Shown here: positions 34,586-42,932 of the stretch, piece by piece
Position numbering within the stretch: position 1 is the stretch's first letter
Layout: each line of letters starts with the position of its first letter
DNA from: CAVTWJ01 sp964525605
GTDB taxonomy: Bacteria > Oederibacteriota > Muellerivitia > Muellerivitales > Muellerivitaceae
DNA: 64,000 nt
Assembly (NCBI GenBank): GCA_964525605.1
Contig: CAZGKT010000007.1
Location: 62,001-126,000 of the forward strand
Direction of reading: 5' to 3'
Position numbers and translations under genes: made by a program
The notes under the pieces: generated by a model
Databases searched by the model: none
Seen by the model: the letters and a program-made list of their open reading frames with translations, nothing else
Told to the model about the DNA's origin: nothing

Positions 34586-35308
34586 CTATTTTCCTAAGCG
34601 CACCTTCAACGGACGAAGGATGGCCGCTCCCTTTAAGTTAATTTTCGCGAGATAAGCACCCAAATAAACATTCTTATGAGAAGCTTGGCGTAAGGTTTCA
34701 GCAAACAGCGGGTCCGTATCCTCCTTGGGCCCCACGGCGGAGGCATGGGGGTTCTGAACCACAAAGAAAACAAGTGCTTGAGTCTTCGGTTTCTGGGCTA
34801 ATTCCATCAATTCTCGCAGGTGTTTGGAAGCCCTTTCCGAGGGGGCGTCGGGGAAGCGGGCGGTTCCATCCTTTTCCACCAGGGTCGCGCATTTCACTTC
34901 CACCCAGGCGGTTTGGCCCGTCGCGCGGTTGGTTCCCTTGAAATCAAAGCGGGTGTGGGCGTTCAGGGGAACTTCAGCTTTCAATTGGTCATAGGCCTTT
35001 AATTCCGGAATTTGATTTTTCTCCCAGGCTTCCTTTAATAGAAGGGGAGCGATATTGGCCTCGATGCAAACCCACTTTCCCCGGTGACGGGCGAGCCGGA
35101 CTGAAAAGCGGGTTTTTCTATTGCGGGAGCCCGGGGAGCCGTGATCCACGAGAATGATTCCGGCTCCCGGATAAAGCAATTCCCTCAAGCGCCCGGAATT
35201 AGGAACGTGACAGTATTCCTTTCGCCCATTCACCCGAACCTGTGCCCCGAAACGGTGAAGCCGCTCCAAAAACACGCCTTCGGTCAATTGTTTTTCCGGC
35301 CAACGCAT
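34586..35308 (-). CDS. sfsA: SfsA family protein (sugar fermentation stimulation protein)
   Basis: A 240-residue protein matching SfsA over its length: CHVPNSGRLRELLYPGA, ARHRGKWVCIEANIAP, AWVEVKCATLVEKDGTARFP then DAPSERASKHLREL, and VFFVVQNPHA. The C-terminal half is a nuclease-like fold with the EVK active-site-like motif; DNA binding has been described for the family but no settled activity is known. It converges on the small zinc-finger gene. Confidence 0.92.
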   Translation of the reverse strand: MRWPEKQLTEGVFLERLHRFGAQVRVNGRKEYCHVPNSGRLRELLYPGAGIILVDHGSPGSRNRKTRFSVRLARHRGKWVCIEANIAPLLLKEAWEKNQIPELKAYDQLKAEVPLNAHTRFDFKGTNRATGQTAWVEVKCATLVEKDGTARFPDAPSERASKHLRELMELAQKPKTQALVFFVVQNPHASAVGPKEDTDPLFAETLRQASHKNVYLGAYLAKINLKGAAILRPLKVRLGK

Positions 35309-35480
35309 TTTCGACCCCCAATCCCATCCGAATTTCTTGAAAATTACCCGCTTTTATTAAAGGTGGGGTATCCTTTTCTGGGTAAATAAAATTGTTGTTT
35401 AACCCTGTAGCAGCCACGGAGTTGGGAGCAAATCGTTTTAAACCCATTGTTTTTAAAAGGGTGATTTGCGACTAAGATAT

Positions 35481-35507
35481 GAAAAAGTCCGTTGTGGGGA
35501 CTTTTTC
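35481..35507. terminator. Strong hairpin in a divergent intergenic region
   Basis: GAAAAAGTCC and GGACTTTTTC form a perfect 10-base stem with a 7-base loop (GTTGTGG), giving a terminator-like structure in either direction. It lies upstream of both flanking genes, so it is more likely an attenuator or leader element of the outer-membrane protein gene than an ordinary terminator. Confidence 0.55.
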
Positions 35508-35559
35508 AACATCCTGCTAAACTAAACCTGTCTTTATTTTTAGCGTGAAAAGAAAGCCA

Positions 35560-36540
35560 ATGCCCCTGAAAACCCTGAAGAGAGCCTTTTTAGTCCTTTG
35601 TTTTTCCCTTGGGTTTGCGGTTAACGGCCCCTCCCTTGCAACAACGGTTGTTCAAGATTTCGACACGCAGGGTCTTACGGATATGCAAAGCATCTCGGAT
35701 TTTGTTAATGGGGAATTCACCAAAAGCATGGGTTTTTATAGCACCTTAGGTTGGAATGACAACCCTTCCGTTTTCGATTTCATGGCCGGACCCCATTTTG
35801 AGATCGGGGTGGGCGGGGGAGTAGATCTCATCAAAGTGAATAGCCTCGGTGGACTGACTCTTCCGGCCCTGCAGGCCTCTTCCAACGTCAGCCTGCCGGC
35901 TGATTTGCCCGCCCCTTTTCCAGCTGCCACCCTGCGGGTCGGGCTGTTCAACGGTTTAGACGTTGGAATTAAATTACTTTATCTCCCGGAAATCAATCTA
36001 TCCAGCATTGGCTTTACAGGTAATTACACCGGGGTGGGCATCGACTTTCGCTACAAAATCCTGGATGGAATCAAACTGCCTACCCTCACCGTGGAAGTAA
36101 ACTGGGATGAGATGCAGGGGAGTTTGGGGCTGGGCACCGGAGTCAACCAAAGCTCCCAGTACATCGACGCGGGAACCACCTACAATGCCTCGGTCTCCGG
36201 CACCACGAATTATGCCCTGAATTGGAACGTAAGAAGTTTCGGAGCCAAATTGATTGTTGGCAAAGACCTGTTGGTGGCCTTTCCCTATGCGGGGATTGGG
36301 TTTCAACGGAACTCGGGAACGGTGGTCTCTACGATCACGGGACAATTAACAACTAATGTCAACAGCGAGTCCGGCGGTATCAATGCCAACGTTGTTTCCA
36401 ACGGCATTCCCGTTGTCTTCGAACCCAAGTATCTGGCCGGACTCGATTTTGGCTCGGGCGAGGGGATTCACTGCAATTTGGAAGGCTCGTCCAATGGATC
36501 GGATCTCGCGGCCAGCATCGGTTTCAAAGTCATGTTTTGA
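35560..36540 (+). CDS. Outer-membrane beta-barrel protein (DUF6588-like)
   Basis: A 326-residue exported protein with signal peptide ending near PSLATT. Amphipathic strands run through GPHFEIGVGGGVDLIKV, LRVGLFNGLDVGIKLLYLP and YTGVGIDFRYKIL, and it ends SIGFKVMF with terminal Phe, as barrels do. The order resembles DUF6588 outer-membrane proteins. The ATG at 35560 follows AAAGAAAG; a GTG at 35545 is in frame but has no binding site. Function unknown. Confidence 0.72.
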   Translation: MPLKTLKRAFLVLCFSLGFAVNGPSLATTVVQDFDTQGLTDMQSISDFVNGEFTKSMGFYSTLGWNDNPSVFDFMAGPHFEIGVGGGVDLIKVNSLGGLTLPALQASSNVSLPADLPAPFPAATLRVGLFNGLDVGIKLLYLPEINLSSIGFTGNYTGVGIDFRYKILDGIKLPTLTVEVNWDEMQGSLGLGTGVNQSSQYIDAGTTYNASVSGTTNYALNWNVRSFGAKLIVGKDLLVAFPYAGIGFQRNSGTVVSTITGQLTTNVNSESGGINANVVSNGIPVVFEPKYLAGLDFGSGEGIHCNLEGSSNGSDLAASIGFKVMF

Positions 36541-36547
36541 GAGCGCT

Positions 36548-36757
36548 ATGCCTAACTTGAAGAAAACCAACGCCCTGTCTTATGTGGACGCCAAGGAATG
36601 CACCGGATGCGAATCCTGCACAGCCGCCGTGCCCAACGTTTTTCGCATGACCGTGGATGGCGTGGCCGAGGTTTTCAATCCCCAAGGGGATACGGAAGCG
36701 GCGATTCAGGACGCCATGGAAGCTTGTCCCGTGTCTTGCATCCACTGGAAGAAGTAA
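36548..36757 (+). CDS. Small single-cluster [4Fe-4S] ferredoxin
   Basis: A 69-residue ferredoxin. CTGCESC supplies three cluster ligands and the Cys-Pro of EACPVSC the fourth, as in the ferredoxins of the Fer4_13/15 kind; the remaining Cys may be free or form a disulfide. The ATG lies 7 bases after the preceding stop. It overlaps no other gene and is followed 7 bases later by the PilZ gene, so both may belong to the same transcript. Redox partner unknown. Confidence 0.88.
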   Translation: MPNLKKTNALSYVDAKECTGCESCTAAVPNVFRMTVDGVAEVFNPQGDTEAAIQDAMEACPVSCIHWKK

Positions 36758-36764
36758 GGGGCTC

Positions 36765-37223
36765 ATGGACATGAAATCAGGATGGATGGAAAAACGACAG
36801 TCCGAGCGGGTGGACGCCACCATCAAGGTGACCTATTTCACGATCCAGAAAGAGGAATTGGTCGCTTCCTTAGCTGATCCAGCCTATCAGACATCGACCG
36901 CAGACCATCTTCCCGAGCTTTCCAAGCGTTCGGCCACCCTGCATGCCATCACCCGGGACATTTCCATCGGCGGCATGTCACTGGTGGGTCAGGAAGCCTT
37001 TCCGGAAGAATGCGCCCTTCAAATCCAGCTTTATCTGCCGGGCCAGCCCATCCCGCTGAACCTACTGGCCGAGGTGGTGCGGGCGGTCCAGGAATCCAAC
37101 AGTTCAACCGGGAACACCTTTCGCGCGGGCATCAAGATTCTCGCGCTCAACAAGCAGGATGTCGCGAAATTGGACAGGTTCCTGCTGGCGGAAAAGATCC
37201 GCCTTCGAAATGCCGGAAAATAA
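36765..37223 (+). CDS. PilZ-domain c-di-GMP-binding protein
   Basis: A 152-residue single-domain protein. The c-di-GMP motifs are both present: KRQSERVDA (RxxxR with an extra residue) near the N-terminus and RDISIGGMSL (DxSxxG) at about residue 65. PLNLLAEVVRAVQE and FRAGIKILAL are typical later strands. A second in-frame ATG at 36771 has better spacing from AAGGGG. Its end overlaps the start of the HDAC-like gene by 14 bases. Confidence 0.85.
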   Translation: MDMKSGWMEKRQSERVDATIKVTYFTIQKEELVASLADPAYQTSTADHLPELSKRSATLHAITRDISIGGMSLVGQEAFPEECALQIQLYLPGQPIPLNLLAEVVRAVQESNSSTGNTFRAGIKILALNKQDVAKLDRFLLAEKIRLRNAGK

Positions 37224-38082
37224 ACTCGCCATCCTCACCAGCCTTCAATCCACCCAATACCATATTCCGGGCCATCCGGAACATCCCAACCGCATTCTCC
37301 GAAGTCTGAACCACCTTCAAAAGATCCTGGCGCCCGATTTATTCCTGGAACCTTCCCCCATCCCCCTATGCGACGTGGAGGCGGTGCATGGGAAAGGACA
37401 GATCGAGCATGTGCGAAGGGAACTGCCCCTGGACCAGGACACCCCCGGAGTGAAGGGTATATACGAGGCCAGTCTTCTTTCGGCGGGCGCGGCTTATGGG
37501 GCGGCCCTTCTGGCTTTGGAAGGCCGGATACCTTTTTCCCTCATGCGTCCGCCAGGGCATCACGCCACCCCCCGGGAATCGATGGGGTTTTGCTACTTCA
37601 ATTCTATGGCGGTCACATTGAACAAGCTGGTAGCCGAAGGGAAGATCCGAAGGGCCGCCGTGCTGGACCTGGATTGCCATCATGGCAACGGGACGGAAGA
37701 ATTCTGCTTTAAAAAAGACCCTTTCCTTTGTATTTCCCTGCACCAATATCCCTGTTATCCCGGGACGGGATTGGAAAGCCTGGGAAACTGCCGAAACTAT
37801 CCGCTGGCCCCGCAAACCCGCGAGGGGGTTTATTTCCCGGTCATGGAAAAGGCCATGGAGGAGATTCGCCGGTTCAAACCGGACCTGGTGGGGGTTTCCA
37901 TGGGGTTTGATACTTATGAGCAAGACCCCCTGACCGATTTCGGCCTGACTCAAAAAGATTATTACGTGATGGGAAAGGCGGTATCCGCCCTAGGGTTCCC
38001 GGTTTTCTCGCTCTTAGAGGGAGGCTATCATCGCGACATGCCCGTTTTGATTGAGGAGTATTTGGCGGGGTTAACGGCTTAA
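37210..38082 (+). CDS. Histone deacetylase-like amidohydrolase
   Basis: A 290-residue zinc deacetylase of the arginase/HDAC fold. RPPGHHA holds the His pair, AVLDLDCHHGNGT the zinc ligands Asp and His, GVSMGFDTYEQDP the third zinc ligand Asp, and LLEGGYH the loop at the end. Bacterial members act on acetylated polyamines, acetoin-type substrates or lysine; the substrate here is unknown. The ATG at 37210 lies inside the PilZ gene, showing translational coupling. Confidence 0.9.
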   Translation: MPENKLAILTSLQSTQYHIPGHPEHPNRILRSLNHLQKILAPDLFLEPSPIPLCDVEAVHGKGQIEHVRRELPLDQDTPGVKGIYEASLLSAGAAYGAALLALEGRIPFSLMRPPGHHATPRESMGFCYFNSMAVTLNKLVAEGKIRRAAVLDLDCHHGNGTEEFCFKKDPFLCISLHQYPCYPGTGLESLGNCRNYPLAPQTREGVYFPVMEKAMEEIRRFKPDLVGVSMGFDTYEQDPLTDFGLTQKDYYVMGKAVSALGFPVFSLLEGGYHRDMPVLIEEYLAGLTA

Positions 38083-38118
38083 AATACTAATTGCGTGGTT
38101 ATTTTATGAGGTGGCTTT

Positions 38119-38889
38119 TTGAAAAATCCGATTATCACATTGCTCACCGATTTTGGAACGAAAGACCCTTTCGTCGGAACGATGAAGGGTGTCATCCTCG
38201 GCATTTGCCCCCAAGCGCAACTGGTGGATTTGACCCATGAGGTTCCACCCCAAGCGGTTCTAACCGGTTCCTTCCTTCTTCAATCCGTCATTGATTATTT
38301 TCCCAAGGGAACAGTTCATCTAGCGGTCGTGGATCCGGGGGTGGGAAGCCGGCGAAAGACCGTGGCCTTCAAGTCCCGGGGCCACTTTTTTGTAGGGCCG
38401 GATAATGGTTTGATTCCTGCCGCCCTGAAGTATTGGGGTATTGAGCAGACGGTGGAACTCACGGAAAAGAAATACAGACTATCCAACACCAGTTTTACCT
38501 TTCACGGGAGGGATGTCTTCGCCCCCGCAGCGGCCCATTTAGCCAAGGGAATCCTCCTGGCCAAGCTGGGCAAGAAAACCAACAACTGGGTATGGGGAGA
38601 AATCCCAAAACCCTTTAAGGCCGCTAAGGGTTGGGTGGGCGAGGTTTTGTGGGTGGATCGATTCGGCAATTTGATTACGAATCTTGAAAAAAAACACCTG
38701 CCCCATCCCTTTCGCTTAAGAATCGGCAAGGCGATCATCTTGAGCTTCATCAACCATTACGTGGAGGTGAAGAAGGGAACGGTCGCCGCTTTGATAGGTT
38801 CGTCCGGCAAATTGGAAATTTCTGTGAGCGGCGGGAATGCCGCTCGGAAACTGGGAGTTGGAATTGGGGCGCAGGTAAATCTTTGTTAA
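38119..38889 (+). CDS. SAM hydroxide adenosyltransferase (DUF62)
   Basis: A 256-residue protein of the fluorinase/DUF62 fold that splits S-adenosylmethionine to adenosine and methionine. LLTDFGTKDPFVGTMKG is the N-terminal Asp segment, LTHEVPP and VHLAVVDPGVGS contain conserved residues, FVGPDNGL is typical, and FHGRDVFAPAAAHLA carries the His-Arg pair. WVDRFGNLITN opens the C-terminal beta domain. TTG start at 38119, preceded by GAGGTGG. It lies 36 bases after the HDAC-like gene, probably in the same operon. Confidence 0.92.
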   Translation: MKNPIITLLTDFGTKDPFVGTMKGVILGICPQAQLVDLTHEVPPQAVLTGSFLLQSVIDYFPKGTVHLAVVDPGVGSRRKTVAFKSRGHFFVGPDNGLIPAALKYWGIEQTVELTEKKYRLSNTSFTFHGRDVFAPAAAHLAKGILLAKLGKKTNNWVWGEIPKPFKAAKGWVGEVLWVDRFGNLITNLEKKHLPHPFRLRIGKAIILSFINHYVEVKKGTVAALIGSSGKLEISVSGGNAARKLGVGIGAQVNLC

Positions 38890-38929
38890 TCATCATGAAT
38901 GGTTACCTGTTGGATGGGGAGGATAAGCG

Positions 38930-39235
38930 GTGATCAAATATATCGTAGGTGCCTTGGTGGCCAGTTTTTTAGTGTTCTTTACTTGGGTGGTTTGGCCCTA
39001 TCTGCAAGAAGTGCCCTGCCCGGCCTGCAATGGCAAAGCTTTTGTTCAAATTGGAATCATTGAGGTGCCGTGCCCCTATTGCAAAGGGGCTGGAAAAGTT
39101 CCGCCTTTCCAAAGGGATATTATTCTTCAGAAGTTGGAAGAGAAACGCAAACAGGAAGAGGCGGAGAGAAAACGGATGGAAGCCACCCCCCCGACGAGCG
39201 ATTTCTCCACTCAACCCCAACCGGAAGGCCAGTGA
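38930..39235 (+). CDS. Small membrane protein with DnaJ-type zinc motif
   Basis: A 101-residue protein: one N-terminal helix (IVGALVASFLVFFTWVVW), then CPACNGKAF and CPYCKGAG, the two CxxCxGxG-like halves of a DnaJ-type zinc centre, then a Glu/Arg-rich helix and Pro-rich tail. The GTG start follows GGGGAGGA. Probably a membrane-anchored zinc protein facing the periplasm or cytoplasm; function unknown. Confidence 0.65.
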   Translation: MIKYIVGALVASFLVFFTWVVWPYLQEVPCPACNGKAFVQIGIIEVPCPYCKGAGKVPPFQRDIILQKLEEKRKQEEAERKRMEATPPTSDFSTQPQPEGQ

Positions 39236-39242
39236 ATTAAGT

Positions 39243-40055
39243 TTAGCCCTTTTCCCTGGCTATCCATTTCTTTTCATCCGACCCGGCCCAAAGTATCTTG
39301 TGCATCTGCTGATGAATCTTTCCATTGCTGGCTAAGGCGTTTTGGGCCAACAGGTCGTAGGGCTTTCCGGAAATATCCGTCACCTTGCCGCCCGCTTCAC
39401 GAATCAGCAAAATCCCCGCCGCCATGTCCCAGGCTTGGATGCCTCGCTCCCAGAATCCCTCGAACCTTCCCGCCGCCACATAGGCCAGGTTCATGGCTGC
39501 AGATCCATCCCGACGGACACCCTGGCTGTTCAAAACGAAGTTTTTGAAATTCTCAAAGTTATATAGGGTTTCTTTGACTCCATAGGCAAAACCGGTGCTC
39601 AAAAGGCTTTTGGAAAGATTTGATATAGAAGAAACTTTAATGCGTCGTCCATTCAAGAAAGCGTCCTTTCCCTTTTCAGCGGTAAAACATTCGTTATTCA
39701 TGGCGTCGTAAATAACAGCCGCTATCGGTTCCTTTCCTTTAAGGAGGGCTATCGAAACGCAGAAAAAGGGATAAGCATGGGCGAAGTTGGTTGTGCCATC
39801 CAGGGGATCTACGATCCAGGTGAATTCTGAATCTCCGGCGCCCTGGCCGCTTTCCTCCCCCCAGAAATTAAAAGCGGGGAAGCGCTTATGCAGAACCGAT
39901 TGAATCTTTTTCTCACAGGCCTTGTCCACCTGGGTGACAAGATTCAGGTTGTTATCTTTTTTGATCTCCACGTGGAGGGCCTTGCCGTAAAAATGGCGGT
40001 GGATCTTTCCCGCGGCTTTTGCGGCTTCAATGGCGGTTCTTAAAAGGGGGTTCAT
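39243..40055 (-). CDS. Inositol monophosphatase family protein (SuhB-like)
   Basis: A 270-residue Mg-dependent phosphatase. Metal-binding motif 1 is WIVDPLDGTTNFAH, GEES precedes it, and motif 2 is QAWDMAAGILLIREAGG. NLVTQVDKACEKKI is the N-terminal family segment. It may act on inositol phosphate or a related sugar phosphate. The start at 40055 gives the usual N-terminus; the frame extends to 40103. It is divergent from hsp20. Confidence 0.9.
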   Translation of the reverse strand: MNPLLRTAIEAAKAAGKIHRHFYGKALHVEIKKDNNLNLVTQVDKACEKKIQSVLHKRFPAFNFWGEESGQGAGDSEFTWIVDPLDGTTNFAHAYPFFCVSIALLKGKEPIAAVIYDAMNNECFTAEKGKDAFLNGRRIKVSSISNLSKSLLSTGFAYGVKETLYNFENFKNFVLNSQGVRRDGSAAMNLAYVAAGRFEGFWERGIQAWDMAAGILLIREAGGKVTDISGKPYDLLAQNALASNGKIHQQMHKILWAGSDEKKWIAREKG

Positions 40056-40123
40056 AGGAATCCTTTTTGGTTTTGTAAAGGGGGATTCTAACAATCTTGT
40101 CACGCACCGTCCATGCGAGCCCC

Positions 40124-40152
40124 TTGACGGGAAAAAGTCCCGTTCCTATTTG
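40124..40152 (+). promoter_or_regulatory. hsp20 promoter with inverted repeat in the spacer
   Basis: TTGACG (40124-40129) and TATTTG (40147-40152) are spaced exactly 17 bases. The spacer contains ACGGGA (40127-40132), five bases, then TCCCGT (40138-40143), a perfect inverted repeat placed where a repressor would block RNA polymerase. No CIRCE element is present. Confidence 0.6.
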
Positions 40153-40193
40153 TATCGGCAGAAAGACAAACAGAAACAAATTGGAGGTTCATC

Positions 40194-40655
40194 ATGAATT
40201 TGAATCAAATTTCTCGGTACTCGAACAACTCGGCTCGGCCCTGGGTGAATTCGCTGGATCAACTATTTGAAAGGGTCTTCCAGGACCATTTGGATCCGGA
40301 AGGGAAAGGGTTCGGCAGCACCTGGGTTCCGGCGGTGGATGTGGAAGAATCCGAGAACGAATATCTTTTCCGAGCCGAAATGCCTGGAATGAAGAAGGGG
40401 GACGTCAAAATTTCCCTGCTGGATAATGTTCTGACCCTCTCGGGCGAAAAGAAGACCGAAGAAAAAAAGTTGGACATGGATAAGAAATACCACCGGGTTG
40501 AAAGAAGTTACGGGAGTTTCCAGAGGAGTTTCGCCCTTTCCGCGCCTGTCAAGGCAGACGCCATTACAGCGTCCTATAAGGATGGGATTTTAGAAATCGT
40601 TGTTCCCAAGAGCGAAGAATCGAAACCGAAAGAAATCGATATTCAAGTTCGATAA
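40194..40655 (+). CDS. hsp20: Small heat shock protein (Hsp20/alpha-crystallin family)
   Basis: A 153-residue ATP-independent chaperone that holds unfolded proteins. The alpha-crystallin domain spans residues about 45-150: WVPAVDVEESENEYLFRAEM opens it, PGMKKGDVKISLLDNVLTLSG follows and FALSAPVKADAITASYKDG then ILEIVVPK closes it. GGAGG stands before the ATG. It has its own promoter and a strong terminator and is therefore monocistronic. Confidence 0.95.
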   Translation: MNLNQISRYSNNSARPWVNSLDQLFERVFQDHLDPEGKGFGSTWVPAVDVEESENEYLFRAEMPGMKKGDVKISLLDNVLTLSGEKKTEEKKLDMDKKYHRVERSYGSFQRSFALSAPVKADAITASYKDGILEIVVPKSEESKPKEIDIQVR

Positions 40656-40700
40656 AAGGAAGGTGTCCCGTTTGATGTAAAACCCGTCTTTTATTCGGTA

Positions 40701-40729
40701 AAAAGCCCGGGATTTATTCCGGGCTTTTC
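40701..40729 (+). terminator. Rho-independent terminator of hsp20
   Basis: AAAAGCCCGGGA and TCCGGGCTTTT form an 11-base stem around TTTAT, followed by CTTTTG. The A and T sides make it able to act in both directions. Confidence 0.88.
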
Positions 40730-40814
40730 TTTTGGGCCAAAAAGCAGGTGTTTTTCTTTTCGCCAACCTTTTATAATAAAAACGTTTCAAACCAACCTTT
40801 CCTCCCCTTGCAAT

Positions 40815-40918
40815 TGAAAGCGTTTTCTAACGGAGGGAAGAAAACCCGAATGACGTGAAAGCGCATGAAAGCCTTAAACCCAGATGAAACTTTTTTATTG
40901 TCAGAGGAAAAGCGCTTT
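40815..40918. promoter_or_regulatory. Three LacI-type operator candidates
   Basis: TGAAAGCGTTTTCT (40815-40828) fits the consensus for CcpA/LacI-type half-symmetric sites with central CG. TGAAAGCGCATGAAA (40856-40870) is a weaker copy. AAAGCGCTTT (40909-40918) is a perfect 10-base palindrome 20 bases before the regulator start. The set suggests autoregulation. Confidence 0.65.
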
Positions 40919-40938
40919 GACAGAAAGATGAGAACTTT

Positions 40939-41967
40939 ATGATCACCCATACCATTTATGACGTGGCTGAGAAAGCCGGCGTTTCCATTTCAACCGTTTC
41001 ACGCGTGTTGAACAACAATCCGAATGTGCTGGATGAAACCCGCCAAAAGGTTATGAAGGTCATCGCTGAACTTCAATTCAAACCCAACCCGATCGCTCGG
41101 GGTTTGGTGGTGAAGCAAACCAATCTAATCGAGGTTTTTTTCTCCTGGGCGGGATATGAATTTGGATTCAATAGTCCCTGGTACTCCGGAATCCTGGATG
41201 GAATCAACCAGGTTGTCCAGGAAAACCAGTACGGCATTCTGATTAACACCATCGCCGGAGTTTTCGATCCCCAGGAAGTTTACCGCCGGGTTTTCCACAA
41301 TGCGGTGGATGGGGTTTTGATGGTTTCCCCTTACCTGGAAGAAAAAGAAGTGGCTCAATTAATGGAAAACCGGGTGCCGGTGGTTTTGATCGGATACCGA
41401 ACCCTGAACCCCCATTTGGATTTCGTGGACAGCGATAATATGCAGGCGGCCGGATTGGTGGTAGATCATCTGGTGAAGCTGGGCCACAAGAAAATCTCCA
41501 TCATCACAGGCCAGCAAAAGGTTTCCCGAAACGCTTCGGATAGGCTCAGCGGTTTCAAACTCGCGATGCATCGCCACGGTTTGATTGTCCCCGACGACTA
41601 TGTTGTTGAAGGTGATTTTTTGAGGGAATCGGGGGAAACGGCCATGCAGCGGCTACTCAGCCTGTCGAACCGGCCCACCGCGGTGTTTGCCAGCAACGAC
41701 TTAATGGCTCTGGGGGCCTTGAAGGCCCTCGAAAAAGCCAAATTGAAAGCGGGAAAGGATATCGCCTTAGTGGGATTTGACGATATAGGCGAATCCGCGA
41801 CTCATGCGGTTTCCCTGACGACCGTGAAACAGGATTACCACACGATTAGCGTGGAGGCCGCCCGAATTCTTTTGCAAAAAATCCAGAACCCCGAGCATTG
41901 GCGCCCCAAACAAATCCTGGTGCCAACCCAACTGGTGGTACGGACTTCCTGCGGGTCGAAAAAATAG
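40939..41967 (+). CDS. LacI-family transcriptional regulator
   Basis: A 342-residue repressor. The N-terminal helix-turn-helix reads TIYDVAEKAGVSISTVSRVL and is followed by the hinge helix (NPIARGLVV); the periplasmic-binding-protein-like domain covers the rest (ILDGINQVVQENQYGILI, VDGVLMVSPY, PTAVFASNDLMALGALKAL, VGFDDIGES). Members bind sugars or nucleosides as effector. The gene is preceded by three candidate operators, and a membrane-anchored sugar-binding-like protein gene lies downstream, so it probably controls polysaccharide-related genes. Confidence 0.93.
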   Translation: MITHTIYDVAEKAGVSISTVSRVLNNNPNVLDETRQKVMKVIAELQFKPNPIARGLVVKQTNLIEVFFSWAGYEFGFNSPWYSGILDGINQVVQENQYGILINTIAGVFDPQEVYRRVFHNAVDGVLMVSPYLEEKEVAQLMENRVPVVLIGYRTLNPHLDFVDSDNMQAAGLVVDHLVKLGHKKISIITGQQKVSRNASDRLSGFKLAMHRHGLIVPDDYVVEGDFLRESGETAMQRLLSLSNRPTAVFASNDLMALGALKALEKAKLKAGKDIALVGFDDIGESATHAVSLTTVKQDYHTISVEAARILLQKIQNPEHWRPKQILVPTQLVVRTSCGSKK

Positions 41968-42075
41968 CTTTTTCCTAAACCAGGGTCCCAAGAACGAAGA
42001 TTGCGGGGCTCTCAGGTCGCTGTTACAATGCCAAGGTTGCGCGCCTCCTATGACAAATTTACCTGAGGAAATGAT

Positions 42076-42861
42076 ATGAGACTTTTTCTGCAAACCCTGA
42101 TTTTCGTCCTAGTCCTGGGCTTGATTTACCTGGTCGCTTCGGGCCTGGGTTTGACGAAAGGGTTTAATAAGAAAAAAGAATCCAAGCGAATCCTGGTCAT
42201 TAACGATTTCGAGGACCCTACCATGGATCTGGATTGGGGCACCGGCGGTTATGTGAAATTTGAGACATCCACCGAGAACCTGACCCACGGAAAGCGGTCC
42301 GCCATGGCTACTTTCCTGATTCAAGGGCAGTTTTACCCGACCCCCACCCTGGGTCCCAACGCGCCCCCCACTGCCACCCCCGCGCCCCCGACGCCCACGC
42401 CCAACCCGAAGGTCAAGGTTGTCCCTACGGCCCTGCCGAAGGGGAAGGTCAGTCCCACGCCCGTGGTGGAGACCACCCAGATGACCCCGCCCCCGGTTTC
42501 AAGTTGGCAGCCCACCCTGACCCTGGATACGAACTCGCCAACCCAATTGCGGGTTTATGATTGGTCCGAGTATGACACCTTGAACCTGGACGCCTTCAAC
42601 CCGCAGGATCAGCCTGTGACTTGGCACATCCGAGTCGCTGACGCCAAGTCTTTTACTCATGAGTCGTGGGGAATATTGACCCCGAAGAAGGTGGCCAATC
42701 TAGCCGTGACTTTCACCGATTTAATTTCCGAGAGGCTAGACCTGACCAACATGAGGTCCATTCAATTCTGGGTGGATACGACGGGGTTGACCCAGCCACC
42801 GGTGGTTTACTTGGATTATCTCCGGCTCGAAGGCAACTTGATTCCTCCCAAGAAAAAATAG
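42076..42861 (+). CDS. Membrane-anchored protein with carbohydrate-binding-like domain
   Basis: A 261-residue protein with one N-terminal helix (LQTLIFVLVLGLIYLVASGLG), a beta-sandwich interrupted by a long Pro/Thr linker (PTATPAPPTPTPNPK and more, about 92-150), then the second half (YDWSEYDTLNLDAFNPQDQP, MRSIQFWVDTTG, VVYLDYLRLEG). The strand order and the VINDFEDP opening recall CIA30/CBM11-like domains, as in the proteins at 19945 and 49162. It lies 108 bases after the LacI regulator in the same direction. Confidence 0.65.
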   Translation: MRLFLQTLIFVLVLGLIYLVASGLGLTKGFNKKKESKRILVINDFEDPTMDLDWGTGGYVKFETSTENLTHGKRSAMATFLIQGQFYPTPTLGPNAPPTATPAPPTPTPNPKVKVVPTALPKGKVSPTPVVETTQMTPPPVSSWQPTLTLDTNSPTQLRVYDWSEYDTLNLDAFNPQDQPVTWHIRVADAKSFTHESWGILTPKKVANLAVTFTDLISERLDLTNMRSIQFWVDTTGLTQPPVVYLDYLRLEGNLIPPKKK

Positions 42862-42875
42862 AAAAATTTTCTCGA

Positions 42876-42911
42876 AAAAAAGGGTTCGGGCGAAAGCCTG
42901 GACCCTTTTTT
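42876..42911. terminator. Bidirectional terminator between converging genes
   Basis: AAAAAAAGGGTTCGGGC and GCCTGGACCCTTTTTTT form a long stem with a GAAA tetraloop, bordered by A on one side and T on the other. It serves the plus-strand binding protein gene and the minus-strand outer-membrane protein gene. Confidence 0.85.
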
Positions 42912-42932
42912 GTTTTGGTGTCCGGTTGTCAC

